This document shows positions 1 through 8,238 of a DNA stretch of 64,000 nucleotides, in pieces. Within the stretch, counting starts at the first letter, position 1, and each line of letters opens with the position of its first letter. Source of the stretch: Rhizobium sp. RU36D (GTDB lineage: Bacteria > Pseudomonadota > Alphaproteobacteria > Rhizobiales > Rhizobiaceae); contig NZ_FWXU01000026.1 of NCBI RefSeq assembly GCF_900176345.1, positions 1-64,000 on the forward strand, read 5' to 3'. Position numbers and translations under genes: made by a program. Below the pieces are notes generated by a model. It did not search any database, was not told the origin of the DNA, and was given only the letters and a program-made list of their open reading frames with translations.

Positions 1-1
1 C

Positions 2-76
2 GCTTGGAACAGGCTCGTCGATCAGCCGTGGAAGATCATGTCCATCGGAACGCGCGATTGGGCGCATCGGTCATGA
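2..76 (+). pseudogene. C-terminal end of an IS630-family transposase (cut by window edge)
   Basis: Read from base 2, the frame gives AWNRLVDQPWKIMSIGTRDW followed by AHRS and a stop at 74-76. The WN-x-L ... I-x-SIG-x-RDWAH pattern is how IS630-family transposases typically end. Only 24 residues are inside the window, so I cannot say whether the upstream part is intact. The terminal inverted repeat should lie within the next tens of bases, but I could not fix it without the other end. Confidence 0.5.
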
Positions 77-79
77 TCC

Positions 80-421
80 GTGCACGTTGGTATTACCCGC
101 ATTAGCGTGGCTGCGCCTTGGCTTGAGATACCCTTAGGGTTGCAGCAAAAAATTGACATCGTTCTTTCTTCAGACAGCAAGAAACGAAGCCGCCTTTCCC
201 AAGGGTTGACCAATGTCAGCAGCCTGATCTGGCTTGATATCAACGAACTGCAGGCAGCGTTCCAGGGGCGCGGTTGCGATTTCGTAAAGGCTGGTTTTCG
301 CGAACTAGATAGTCAAAAGCGCGAAAATCTGGCGGCTTTCACACTTCAGTTCCAGTCTAGTGCGAATATCTACGGCGACATTCAAAAATCACTTCTCTCA
401 AAGCATTGTCCAAATGATTGA
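80..421 (+). CDS. Hypothetical protein next to an IS end
   Basis: This is a 113-residue frame with a GTG start just after the transposase stop. I do not recognise the product and see no signal peptide, membrane segment or known motif. It has no clear Shine-Dalgarno sequence, and its codon use is less GC-rich than the genes to its right. It may be the remnant of a gene truncated by the adjacent insertion sequence. It converges on the urocanase-like gene. Confidence 0.3.
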   Translation: MHVGITRISVAAPWLEIPLGLQQKIDIVLSSDSKKRSRLSQGLTNVSSLIWLDINELQAAFQGRGCDFVKAGFRELDSQKRENLAAFTLQFQSSANIYGDIQKSLLSKHCPND

Positions 422-452
422 GACATAAGGACGCGGCAGTGACAATTTAACA

Positions 453-2117
453 CTATCGATGCAACCGGATATACGGCACGTCCTTCGACTCGATCTCCTC
501 CAGCGATTCCTCATACCCCGCATCGGCATAGCGAATGACCCCGATTGCCGTGTCATTGGTCAGCGCGTGGTCCAGCCGTTCGCGCGCCGCCTGCGTGCCG
601 TCGGCGATGACGGTCACGCCGGCGCTGGTCATGTAGCCGGCATAGCCGCCGCCGCCGGAATGGACCACGACCAGATCGGCCATGGAGGAGCACAGCATCA
701 TCGCATCGAGCAGCGGCCAGTCGGCAATCGCGTCTGATCCGTCCTTCATGCCCTCCGTCATGATGTTCGGATGGGACATGGCGCCGGCATCGAGATGGTC
801 GCGCGAAAAGGCGATCGGCCCTTTCAGCTCGCCTGAGGCGACGAGTTCGTTGACCCGCAGAGCCAGCGCCGTGCGCTCCAGATGGCCAAGCCAGGCAATG
901 CGGGCCGGCAGGCCCTCGAACGGAATATTGTCCCGCGCCAACCTTATCCAGTTGGTGATGATCCTGTTGTCCGGAAACATATCCAGAAGGAGATCGTCGA
1001 TCCGGGCGATATCGCTTTCTTCCCCAGAGGTCGCCATCCAGCGGAACGGGCCGATGGCGCGGGCAAACAGCGGGCGCAGATAGGCCTGGGTGAAGATCGG
1101 GATGTCGAAGGCATTGTCGACCCCGCCTTCGCGGGCCTGGGTGCGGATCAGGTTGCCGTTGTCGAACACTTCCGCTCCCCTGTCCTGGAATGTCAGCATC
1201 GCCTTGACGTGCTCGACGATCGAGGCCCGGCTCGCCGCCATCAACTGGCCCTGCCCGTCCTCGCGCAGGCGCTTCACCTCATCAAGGCTCATGCCGCGCG
1301 GCACATAGCCATAGACGAGGTCATGGGCAGAGGTCTGGTCGGTGACGATATCAGGCGTGATGCCGCGCCGTACGATCTCCGGATAGATATCGGCGGCATT
1401 GCCGACGAGACCGACCGACAGCGCCCGCTTTTCCCGCACGGCAGCGTCAATCATCTCAAGCGCCGCATCGAGATCAGGCGCGATCTCCTGCAGGTAGCCG
1501 ATCGCCTTGCGCTTGATCGCTCGATCCGCATCGACATCGATGCACAGGATCGCAGCACCGGCCATGCGGCCGGCGAGCGGCTGCGCCCCACCCATGCCGC
1601 CAAGCCCGGCGGTCAACACGAAACGCCCGGCAAGATCGCCGCCGAATCGCTTCTCTGCAATGCGCATGAAGATCTCGTAGGTGCCCTGGATCACACCCTG
1701 GCTGCCGATATACTGCCAGGCGCCGGCCGTCAGCCCGCCCCAGCAGATCAGGCCCTTGCGCTGCAGCTCGTAGAAATACTCAGCCTTGGCCCACTGCCCG
1801 ACGATGTTGCAATTGGCCATGATGACCAGCGGCGCCTTGGCATGGGTTTTCATCAACCCGACTGGCTTGCCGGACTGGATCAGCAGCGTCTGGTTCTCGT
1901 CCATCTCCAGAAGCGTCTTGACGATGGCCGCATGGGCCGGCCAGCTGCGCGCCGCCTTGCCGAGCGCGGCATAGACGATGAGGTTATCCGGGTCCTCGCC
2001 GACGGACAGGACGTTTTCCAGCAATCGGAGAATAGCCTCCTGCCGCCAACCCTTCGCCCGGAGCTCGGGGCCGCCGGGGATGGGAAACTTCGGATGGCGC
2101 GGATTGTCTTTCGGCAT
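453..2117 (-). CDS. Urocanase-family hydratase with active-site Cys replaced by Ala
   Basis: The 554-residue protein has the length and fold signatures of urocanate hydratase, including the NAD-binding glycine stretch TAGLGGMGGAQPLAGRMAG (about 169-187). Canonical HutU carries the signature FQGLPxRICW, where the Cys (Cys410 in Pseudomonas putida) is essential. Here it reads FEGLPARIAW, with Ala408 at that place. The next conserved block is also altered, SRDHLDAGAMSHP at about 438-450. It is therefore probably not a histidine-pathway HutU, and no hutH, hutI or hutG is in the window. It is the last gene of an operon with DUF917, M20 carbamoylase and hydantoinase genes. That fits the urocanase paralogues that hydrate thiourocanate, S-methyl-thiourocanate or N-methyl-urocanate. 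Family is certain; substrate is inferred. Confidence 0.88.
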   Translation of the reverse strand: MPKDNPRHPKFPIPGGPELRAKGWRQEAILRLLENVLSVGEDPDNLIVYAALGKAARSWPAHAAIVKTLLEMDENQTLLIQSGKPVGLMKTHAKAPLVIMANCNIVGQWAKAEYFYELQRKGLICWGGLTAGAWQYIGSQGVIQGTYEIFMRIAEKRFGGDLAGRFVLTAGLGGMGGAQPLAGRMAGAAILCIDVDADRAIKRKAIGYLQEIAPDLDAALEMIDAAVREKRALSVGLVGNAADIYPEIVRRGITPDIVTDQTSAHDLVYGYVPRGMSLDEVKRLREDGQGQLMAASRASIVEHVKAMLTFQDRGAEVFDNGNLIRTQAREGGVDNAFDIPIFTQAYLRPLFARAIGPFRWMATSGEESDIARIDDLLLDMFPDNRIITNWIRLARDNIPFEGLPARIAWLGHLERTALALRVNELVASGELKGPIAFSRDHLDAGAMSHPNIMTEGMKDGSDAIADWPLLDAMMLCSSMADLVVVHSGGGGYAGYMTSAGVTVIADGTQAARERLDHALTNDTAIGVIRYADAGYEESLEEIESKDVPYIRLHR

Positions 2118-2140
2118 GGATGATCCTCTGGAGGATGGCG

Positions 2141-2470
2141 TTACTTGGCCGGCAGGCCGTCAACGAATTGAATGGCGGCGGCGATCAGCCTTTCGCGCAT
2201 GTCCGGGTCGGGATGCACGCTGGCACCAGCCCGCACCCAGCCCACCATAGGCCGGACGCCGGAATAGAGCGGCTCGATCCCGGGCACGGCAAGCGCCCAG
2301 CCATCGTTTCCCTTGCCAAGCCTAACCAGCAGCCCCTCGGTGCCGGTGCAACACAGCAGATTGCCGTTCATCATGAAAGCGAGGCCGCCGAACATCGGCT
2401 TTTCCTCAAGCCGCGGCAGGCCGGAAAGCCTCTGCCGTACGATCTCCTCCAGATCCCGATCCCTTGCCAT
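2141..2470 (-). CDS. TfoX N-terminal domain protein
   Basis: This 109-residue protein matches the TfoX/Sxy N-terminal domain: an N-terminal helix, then EKPMFGGLAFMMNGN (about residues 23-37), the usual core of this family, and a C-terminal FVDGLPAK. It lacks the C-terminal TfoX domain of competence regulators, as is common in alphaproteobacteria. It lies between the DUF917 gene (12 bp upstream) and the urocanase-like gene (23 bp downstream), so it is almost certainly co-transcribed. Its role in this catabolic operon is unknown. Confidence 0.8.
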   Translation of the reverse strand: MARDRDLEEIVRQRLSGLPRLEEKPMFGGLAFMMNGNLLCCTGTEGLLVRLGKGNDGWALAVPGIEPLYSGVRPMVGWVRAGASVHPDPDMRERLIAAAIQFVDGLPAK

Positions 2471-2482
2471 GTCCGCCGCCCC

Positions 2483-3583
2483 TCAGCTCTTCTTTCCCGC
2501 CAGGGCATATCGGGCAATCTCGATGCCCAGGGCCTTCTCGCAGATCGGGTAGACGCTCGGATCGAGCACACTCGACGACAGCGGTATGATATCCATGGGA
2601 ACGTGAAGCACGAAGACCGTCATGCCGACCGAAAGCTCGCCGACGCTCATCGGCACACCCTCGGGCGAAAGCGTCGTGATAACCGAGGGGAATGTCGCCT
2701 TGCGTGCGCCTCCGGCATCCTCGACCGCCATGTATTCGTTCATCACATGCAGCGTCATGGCCTTGTCGCCGGACCCGATCACCATGGTGCCGATGTCGAA
2801 GGCCTCGTTGGTGTAGACCACGTTTTTCGCGGTGATCTCGCCCTCGGCCAGGATATGCCCGCCTGTCGTCTTGCAGATCGCGTCGATCACCGCATGGCCG
2901 CCGATCTTCTCAGCGGCGATAATCGCCTCGCCCAGATCAAGCGCCATGGAGATGCCGCCGAGCGCTGCGTTGGCACGCACATAGGCAGCCGGCAGGGGAT
3001 TGCGGCAGGAGGCGATGAAGCCGCCGGACTGGTCGGCGGCGGTCCTGAGGATCGGCGAGATCTTGGCGGTGGCGCCACGCACGACCAGCTCGATATAGCG
3101 ATTGTCGGCCCGGTTGCCGCCGACTGCGGTCTGGATCATCGGCGCGGGATTACCGGCCATGCCGATCGATCCCATGTCCCCGGTGGGATGGGCCCTGATG
3201 TCGCCCACTGCATCCACCACCTTGGTGCCGAGGATGGCTGAGGGCAGCCAGCCGTTCAGCGTCGAGGACTTGCCATTCTGGCCAATGATCAGCCCTGACA
3301 GGGGCGAGCCAAGCTCCCGCTGCAACAATTGCACGGCCTTCACATAGTCCACGCCCTGCATTTCCCAGGGAGTGGTGGAGGCCGGCGCGCCGATGGCGGC
3401 GGCTGTTGCCACCCAGTCGTCATCGTTGAGCTCATCGATGGATACCAGTTCCGGCTTGCCGGCATTGACCGCCGCCAGGCCCAGCATGCGGCCATGATGC
3501 GCCCAGCCCCCGCCGCCCGATGCATACACCGCGCCGCCCTTGACGGCTGCCTCTACATCCTTCTCAACCAGTATGCGTCCCAT
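2483..3583 (-). CDS. DUF917 family protein (S-methyl-thiohydantoin desulfurase type)
   Basis: A 366-residue protein of the DUF917 family, recognisable from the N-terminal GRILVEKDVEAAVKGGAVYA and the GGGGWAHHG glycine stretch (about 23-31). As I recall, Pfam renamed this family after S-methyl-thiohydantoin desulfurase, which releases the sulfur group from a thiohydantoin formed from S-methyl-thiourocanate. The neighbours support that kind of chemistry: a Cys-less urocanase paralogue downstream, a hydantoinase-type amidohydrolase and a carbamoyl-amino-acid hydrolase upstream. Its start overlaps the end of the carbamoylase gene by 20 bases, which implies translational coupling. Family assignment is firm; activity is inferred from context. 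Confidence 0.82.
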   Translation of the reverse strand: MGRILVEKDVEAAVKGGAVYASGGGGWAHHGRMLGLAAVNAGKPELVSIDELNDDDWVATAAAIGAPASTTPWEMQGVDYVKAVQLLQRELGSPLSGLIIGQNGKSSTLNGWLPSAILGTKVVDAVGDIRAHPTGDMGSIGMAGNPAPMIQTAVGGNRADNRYIELVVRGATAKISPILRTAADQSGGFIASCRNPLPAAYVRANAALGGISMALDLGEAIIAAEKIGGHAVIDAICKTTGGHILAEGEITAKNVVYTNEAFDIGTMVIGSGDKAMTLHVMNEYMAVEDAGGARKATFPSVITTLSPEGVPMSVGELSVGMTVFVLHVPMDIIPLSSSVLDPSVYPICEKALGIEIARYALAGKKS

Positions 3584-4847
3584 CGGCGATCTCCTGATCC
3601 AAAAGCCTGTTGTCGATCTCGATCACCGCCTCGTAAAGGACTGCCGTCCCCAAAGCGATTTCCGCGATCTCCGTATATTCATCAGCGCAATGGCTGCGCC
3701 CGCCCCGGCTGGGCACGAAAACCATGGCCGCAGGTGCAACCCGCGCGATCCAGGCCGCATCGTGCCCGGCGCCGGATGCCATGAAGCGATGCCTGGCGCC
3801 GATCTTGTTTGCGGCCCCCTCAAGCACATCGAGCAGCCCCTTGTCGCAGGGAAAGGGCGGATTGTCCGAAACCCTGACCGGCGGTGCCGCGGAGATCCCG
3901 CTGCCGTCATTGAGCTTCGCCACGGCTTCCGAAAGCCAGGTGGCAAAGGTTTCTATGTCAGGACGAAGTTCGGCTCTGGCATCGATCAGCAGCCGCACAT
4001 GCGATGGCACGACATTGGCGGCATTCGGCAGCATCCGGAACTCGCCCACCGTCGCGGCGAAGTGGCCTGGCGTCGCCGATAGTTGCAACCCCACCTCACG
4101 GATATCCTGGACCAGCCGTGCGGCGGCCACCAGCGCATCGGCGCGGCCCGTCATCGGCGTCGTGCCGGCGTGATCTGCCCGACCTTCAATCACAACTTCG
4201 AATCGCGTGACGCCCGAAATCGCCGTCACGAGGCCGACCGCAAGCTTTTCGTTTTCCAGCACCGGGCCTTGCTCGATATGCAGTTCCAGAAACGCGGATA
4301 TGTCGCGCCGCTTCTGGTCCATGACACGCGTCGCATCGCCGCCCACGCCGTCCAGTGCGGCGCTCAGCACCTCACCGTCATTCACCCGGTCGAGCCACGC
4401 GCCAGGCAACTGTCCGGTCATGCCGCGGCTGCCGATGCAGGACACACCGAACGGGCTCACCTCCTCCGCCAGGAAATCGACGATCTCCAGGTCGTGCGCC
4501 AGCGTCACGCCCCGATCCTTCAGCGCCCGCGCCAGTTCCAGCGCCGCCACCACGCCGGCAATCCCATCGAATCGCCCGCCGTCAGGCACGGTATCCGAGT
4601 GCGATCCCAGCATGATCACGCCTGGACGGTCTTCCGTGCCCTTGCGCTTACCAATGAGATTGCCAGCCGAATCTATCCGCGTCTCGAGCTCCGCTTCTTC
4701 CATGCGGCGCTTCAGATAGGCCCGGCCTTCGAGAAATAACGGCGAAAACACCCGCCGAGTCCACGGCCGACCAGGCTCCGTGATGGCGGCGAGCGCGTCG
4801 ATATCCTCTGATATCCGAGCCGCGTCGACAGGCAGATTGCCGCTCAC
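3564..4847 (-). CDS. M20-family N-carbamoyl-L-amino-acid / allantoate amidohydrolase
   Basis: The 427-residue protein has the M20 binuclear metallopeptidase pattern of the AllC/HyuC group: MLGSHSDTVPDGGRFDGIAG (about 74-93), the catalytic acidic pair in FLAEEVSPFGVSCIGSR, and GAGHDAAWIARVAPAAMVF near the C-terminus with a final SHCADEYTE metal motif. Enzymes of this group hydrolyse N-carbamoyl amino acids or allantoate to the amino acid, CO2 and ammonia. In this operon the natural product would be L-glutamate from N-carbamoyl-glutamate. Its start overlaps the stop of the hydantoinase gene by four bases (ATGA). Confidence 0.88.
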   Translation of the reverse strand: MSGNLPVDAARISEDIDALAAITEPGRPWTRRVFSPLFLEGRAYLKRRMEEAELETRIDSAGNLIGKRKGTEDRPGVIMLGSHSDTVPDGGRFDGIAGVVAALELARALKDRGVTLAHDLEIVDFLAEEVSPFGVSCIGSRGMTGQLPGAWLDRVNDGEVLSAALDGVGGDATRVMDQKRRDISAFLELHIEQGPVLENEKLAVGLVTAISGVTRFEVVIEGRADHAGTTPMTGRADALVAAARLVQDIREVGLQLSATPGHFAATVGEFRMLPNAANVVPSHVRLLIDARAELRPDIETFATWLSEAVAKLNDGSGISAAPPVRVSDNPPFPCDKGLLDVLEGAANKIGARHRFMASGAGHDAAWIARVAPAAMVFVPSRGGRSHCADEYTEIAEIALGTAVLYEAVIEIDNRLLDQEIADGTHTG

Positions 4848-6226
4848 GCCTGAGCTCCCGCGATCACGCGCCGCTCCGGAGGCCGCACGAACCGCGCCGA
4901 GCCCGGCTCGGCAAGCACCGTGGTGCCGTCATAGACCAGCTTACCCCGCAGATAGGTGCCGGCCACCCTGTAGGGCAGTTCAACGCCATCGAAGGGCGAC
5001 CAGCCCGCGACATTGTTGCCGGTTTTTGCCGCCTCATAGACGTAAGGTTCAGGCGTCAGCACGGTGATATCAGCGTCGCGACCCGGCGTCAGCGCGCCCT
5101 TGATATGGTCAAGGCTGAAATGCCGCGCCGGATTTTCCGCCATCAGCTTCGCCCCCCAGGTCAGCGGCACGCCGCGTTCGAGCGCACCTTTGACGAACAG
5201 CGGGATCATCGTCTCCAGCCCCGGAAGGCCTGAGGCATTGGCCAGCATGTCCGGATTGGTCTTGCGATCGATCGACCAGCTGACATGGTCTGTCGAGAGC
5301 AGCGTGACATTGCCATTGGCGAGCTGTCGCCACAGCTTTTCCACCTCCGCCCGCGGCCGGATCGGTGGATTGCACTTGGAGCGGCCGCCAAGCCGCCGGG
5401 CATCGTTTTCCTCGTCCAGCATCAGATAGTGGATCAGGCACTCCACCGTCGCCTGATAACCCTGCGCTCGATATCCCGCGGCGATCTCGTAGCCACGACC
5501 GAGCGAACAATGCACGACATGCGCCGGGCAGCCAGTCGCGACGCCGATCTCGTAGATCTCGGTCATCGCCAGCAGCTCGGTGAGCGGCGGTCGTGACAGT
5601 CCATGCGCGCGCCAGTCAGTAATGCCCGACGCCTTCACCCTCTCCATGGCGGCGCGCACATATTCGTCGTTCTCGTTGTGCACGCCCGCCGTCAGACCCG
5701 TGCGTGCCACCTCGGCAAAACACTCAGCCATCAAGGGGGCAGATATTCGCGGAAAACGCTTGGGATCGGTACCGAAGGTGGAGAACTTGAAAGCAGCCAC
5801 GCCCGCTTCGGCCTGCTCGGCAATGCGAACCGCGCCCTCGAGCGGATCAACCGTGCCATATAGCGCGAAATCGACCCGCGCCTGGGCGCCGGCATGGGCG
5901 ATCTTGCGCTTCACCGCATCGGCAGAGCAAATCAGGTCCCCCTCGTCATAGGGCATGTCGACGATCGTCGTCACGCCACCGGCTGCGGCGGTGCGGGTCG
6001 ACCAGATGAAATCCTCCTGGTTCTTCTGCGACAGCGAGTGCACCTGGGCGTCGATCGCACCGGGAAAAATCAGGGCCTCGCCGAGCAAATGCCGTTCCCG
6101 CGCCTGCGGGGGTGTGCCCTGCCCAACCTCCTTGATCACGCCTTCGGCGACGGCCACATATCCCTTCTCGACCATGCGGTCCGGCAGCACGACATGTCCC
6201 TGAAGTACCAGATCGAAATCGGCCAT
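4844..6226 (-). CDS. Hydantoinase / dihydropyrimidinase-type cyclic amidohydrolase
   Basis: I place the start at 6226 (MADFDLVLQGHVVLPDR), preceded by GAGGGAAGCGAG; a longer frame to 6319 would overlap cobQ. The 460-residue protein is an amidohydrolase-superfamily cyclic amidase: an N-terminal metal motif AIDAQVHS, the likely carbamylated lysine in VAAFKFSTFGTDP, metal histidines in GVHNEND and HVVHCSLG, and the catalytic Asp in LLSTDHVSW. The first motif has Gln-Val-His rather than His-x-His, a variant also seen in some dihydroorotase-type enzymes. Context suggests ring opening of a hydantoin-5-propionate to N-carbamoyl-glutamate; allantoinase is the alternative. Confidence 0.85.
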   Translation of the reverse strand: MADFDLVLQGHVVLPDRMVEKGYVAVAEGVIKEVGQGTPPQARERHLLGEALIFPGAIDAQVHSLSQKNQEDFIWSTRTAAAGGVTTIVDMPYDEGDLICSADAVKRKIAHAGAQARVDFALYGTVDPLEGAVRIAEQAEAGVAAFKFSTFGTDPKRFPRISAPLMAECFAEVARTGLTAGVHNENDEYVRAAMERVKASGITDWRAHGLSRPPLTELLAMTEIYEIGVATGCPAHVVHCSLGRGYEIAAGYRAQGYQATVECLIHYLMLDEENDARRLGGRSKCNPPIRPRAEVEKLWRQLANGNVTLLSTDHVSWSIDRKTNPDMLANASGLPGLETMIPLFVKGALERGVPLTWGAKLMAENPARHFSLDHIKGALTPGRDADITVLTPEPYVYEAAKTGNNVAGWSPFDGVELPYRVAGTYLRGKLVYDGTTVLAEPGSARFVRPPERRVIAGAQA

Positions 6227-6294
6227 CTCGCTTCCCTCGCCCGCCGGCACTTGATGCCTCTCTGCGTTGCGCAGGAATGCCGGTCGGCCGCAGT

Positions 6295-7749
6295 CTATCC
6301 GAACAATCGCGCCAGCCAATCCGCCGAAAGCGACTTTTCCAGTTCCACCGACAATTCGTCGAGTGCTGCATCGACGCTTTGCCGATAGTTCGTCCCGCCG
6401 CCGCTGATCCCGAAGCTCTCCAGAAGCTTGGCGCGATAGGTGTCGCTGGTGAACAGGCCGTGCAGATAGGTGCCCATGGTCAACCCATCGCCGGAGATCG
6501 CCCCGTCAGGTCGTCCGTCGATGATCACGGCAGGCCGTTGGCAATCTGAACCTTGAGTCAACCCGAGATGGATCTCATAACCCGAAAGAGCCACCGCATA
6601 TTCGCCCGAGATGGCCGTACTGTTGCGAACTGTCTTTTCCGGAGCCATCTCGGTCTCGACATCAAGCAGGCCCAAGCCATCGATTTCCGCCGTGTCGCCT
6701 TCGATCCGCAGGGGATCGAGCACCTTCCGGCCGAGCATCTGATATCCGCCGCAAATGCCGATCACGCGTCCGCCGCGACGATGATGGGCGATGATCTGCC
6801 GGTCCCAGCCCTCGGCCTTCAGATCACGCAGATCAGCGATGGTCGATTTCGAGCCGGGCAGGATCACGAGCCCCGCATCCGCCGGCAGCGCTTCACCCGA
6901 TCGCACGAAACAAAGTTCGATCGCCGGCTCCGCCATCAACGGATCGAGGTCATCGAAATTGGCGATGCGCGGCAGCACGGGCACAGCCACTTTCAGTGCC
7001 CCCTTGGCCGAGCGCGTCAGCCGCTCCAGCACGACGGAATCCTCCGCCGGTAGCTTCCGAGCGCTCGAAAGCCATGGGACGATGCCGAAGCACGGCCAGC
7101 CGGTAAAGCCGCCGATCGCGTCCACGCCCTCCGAAAACAGCGATATGTCGCCGCGGAACTTGTTGATGATATAGCCCGTGATCATCCGCCGATCCTCATC
7201 AGACAGGATGGCATGGGTACCCACAAGCGACGCAATGACCCCGCCACGATCGATGTCGCCAACCAGCACCACCGGCACATCGGCACGGGTCGCAAACCCC
7301 ATATTGGCGATGTCGCCTGCCCGCAGATTGATCTCGGCGGGCGACCCTGCCCCCTCGACGATGACAAGATCGGCGCCCTCGGCGGTCGCTTCGTAACTCT
7401 GCAGAACGGCATCGAGCAGTTGCGGCTTCAGCCGCTGATAGTCGCGGCCCTTGGCAGAACCGAACACCTTGCCCTGGACGATGACTTGGCTGCCGATCTC
7501 CGACTGTGGCTTCAACAGCACCGGATTCATATGCACGGATGAAGGCGTGCGGCAGGCCAATGCCTGTAGCCACTGCGCCCGTCCGATCTCCCCGCCATCA
7601 TCGGATACGGCAGCATTGTTGGACATGTTCTGCGGCTTGAAGGGGCGCACGGCAAGGCCGCGATTGGCCGCGAGCCGGCACAGACCCGCGACCAGTATCG
7701 TCTTTCCGACATCCGAGCCCGTCCCCTGCAGCATGATGGCTTTTGCCAT
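6295..7749 (-). CDS. cobQ: Cobyric acid synthase
   Basis: CobQ amidates four side chains of adenosylcobyrinic acid a,c-diamide in cobalamin synthesis, using glutamine and ATP. The 484-residue protein shows both halves of the family: an N-terminal ATP-binding domain with QGTGSDVGKTILVAGLCRLA and FKPQNMSNNA (about residues 8-46), and a C-terminal class I glutamine amidotransferase-like domain with the catalytic Cys in RVIGICGGYQMLG and the His in GTYLHGLF. Its 3' end lies 68 bp before the start of the hydantoinase gene. I see no cobalamin riboswitch in the 245 bases upstream. A B12-synthesis gene is notable because corrinoid-dependent methyltransferases are encoded 11 kb away. Confidence 0.93.
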   Translation of the reverse strand: MAKAIMLQGTGSDVGKTILVAGLCRLAANRGLAVRPFKPQNMSNNAAVSDDGGEIGRAQWLQALACRTPSSVHMNPVLLKPQSEIGSQVIVQGKVFGSAKGRDYQRLKPQLLDAVLQSYEATAEGADLVIVEGAGSPAEINLRAGDIANMGFATRADVPVVLVGDIDRGGVIASLVGTHAILSDEDRRMITGYIINKFRGDISLFSEGVDAIGGFTGWPCFGIVPWLSSARKLPAEDSVVLERLTRSAKGALKVAVPVLPRIANFDDLDPLMAEPAIELCFVRSGEALPADAGLVILPGSKSTIADLRDLKAEGWDRQIIAHHRRGGRVIGICGGYQMLGRKVLDPLRIEGDTAEIDGLGLLDVETEMAPEKTVRNSTAISGEYAVALSGYEIHLGLTQGSDCQRPAVIIDGRPDGAISGDGLTMGTYLHGLFTSDTYRAKLLESFGISGGGTNYRQSVDAALDELSVELEKSLSADWLARLFG

Positions 7750-7994
7750 GTATTAACCCCGCTCAAAATTTGTTCACGCAGACTTCGTTGCTTCGCCGCG
7801 TTTTCGCCATTTTCTGGCCATCCCCGAGGGTCAAAATGCGTCAAATCTAGGCATCGGAAACGGAATGGCGTTCGATTGTCGTTTTGCGACATTTCATGGC
7901 GATTCCCTCCCTTGCGAAACTGTCCGCAGACAATTATCTGACAGCTGAAATCAAGCAAATCGCCCGGACGCGGTTCCGGCCCGGAGGTCACCCA

Positions 7995-8138
7995 ATGCTC
8001 TATATCTTCGCTCGGAACAATAGCCTGCAGATCGCCTGGGGTTCGCAGGCACCGCGCAAGTCGGTCGAGAGCCGCAATGCCCAGCTCGATACGACGATTG
8101 CCCGCCTCGGCTTTGTGCGCACCCGCAACGCCGGCTGA
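7995..8138 (+). CDS. Small hypothetical protein (47 aa)
   Basis: The frame beginning MLYIFARNNSLQIAWGSQAP has a strong Shine-Dalgarno sequence (CCGGAGGTCACCCA before ATG) and is followed 75 bases after its stop by a clean intrinsic terminator at 8214-8238 on the same strand. A longer in-frame start at 7884 exists but has no comparable ribosome binding site. I recognise no domain. The RBS and terminator make a real transcript likely; whether the peptide is functional is open. Confidence 0.5.
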   Translation: MLYIFARNNSLQIAWGSQAPRKSVESRNAQLDTTIARLGFVRTRNAG

Positions 8139-8213
8139 TCGGGGCGGCAACACGCTCAGGCAGGCGAAATAGCTGCCGAGATGCGGTTACTGGAATAGAT
8201 TGAGAATTTGACG

Positions 8214-8238
8214 TGCCGCGCATCATGCGCGGCATTTT
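8214..8238 (+). terminator. Intrinsic terminator
   Basis: Perfect 9-bp stem TGCCGCGCA / TGCGCGGCA with a 3-base loop, followed directly by TTTT. It is oriented to end a plus-strand transcript from the 47-aa gene just upstream. Confidence 0.75.

Noticed and set aside
434..450. GCAGTGACAATTTAACA resembles the left end of the IS427-type element
   Set aside because: Only about 11 bases match, with no second end or transposase remnant; probably chance.
882..2123. Long plus-strand frame (413 codons) opposite the urocanase-like gene
   Set aside because: It is the antisense of a well-recognised gene; composition is His/Arg/Asp-rich as in mirror frames and it has no ribosome site.
4844..6226. Loss of the first metal His in the amidohydrolase (QVH instead of HxH) as a sign of inactivity
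   Set aside because: The Gln-Val-His form occurs in some dihydroorotase-type enzymes, and the other metal ligands and catalytic Asp are intact.
7750..7994. Cobalamin riboswitch expected before cobQ
   Set aside because: I looked for a B12-box-like segment and found none; only AT-rich promoter-like sequence is present.
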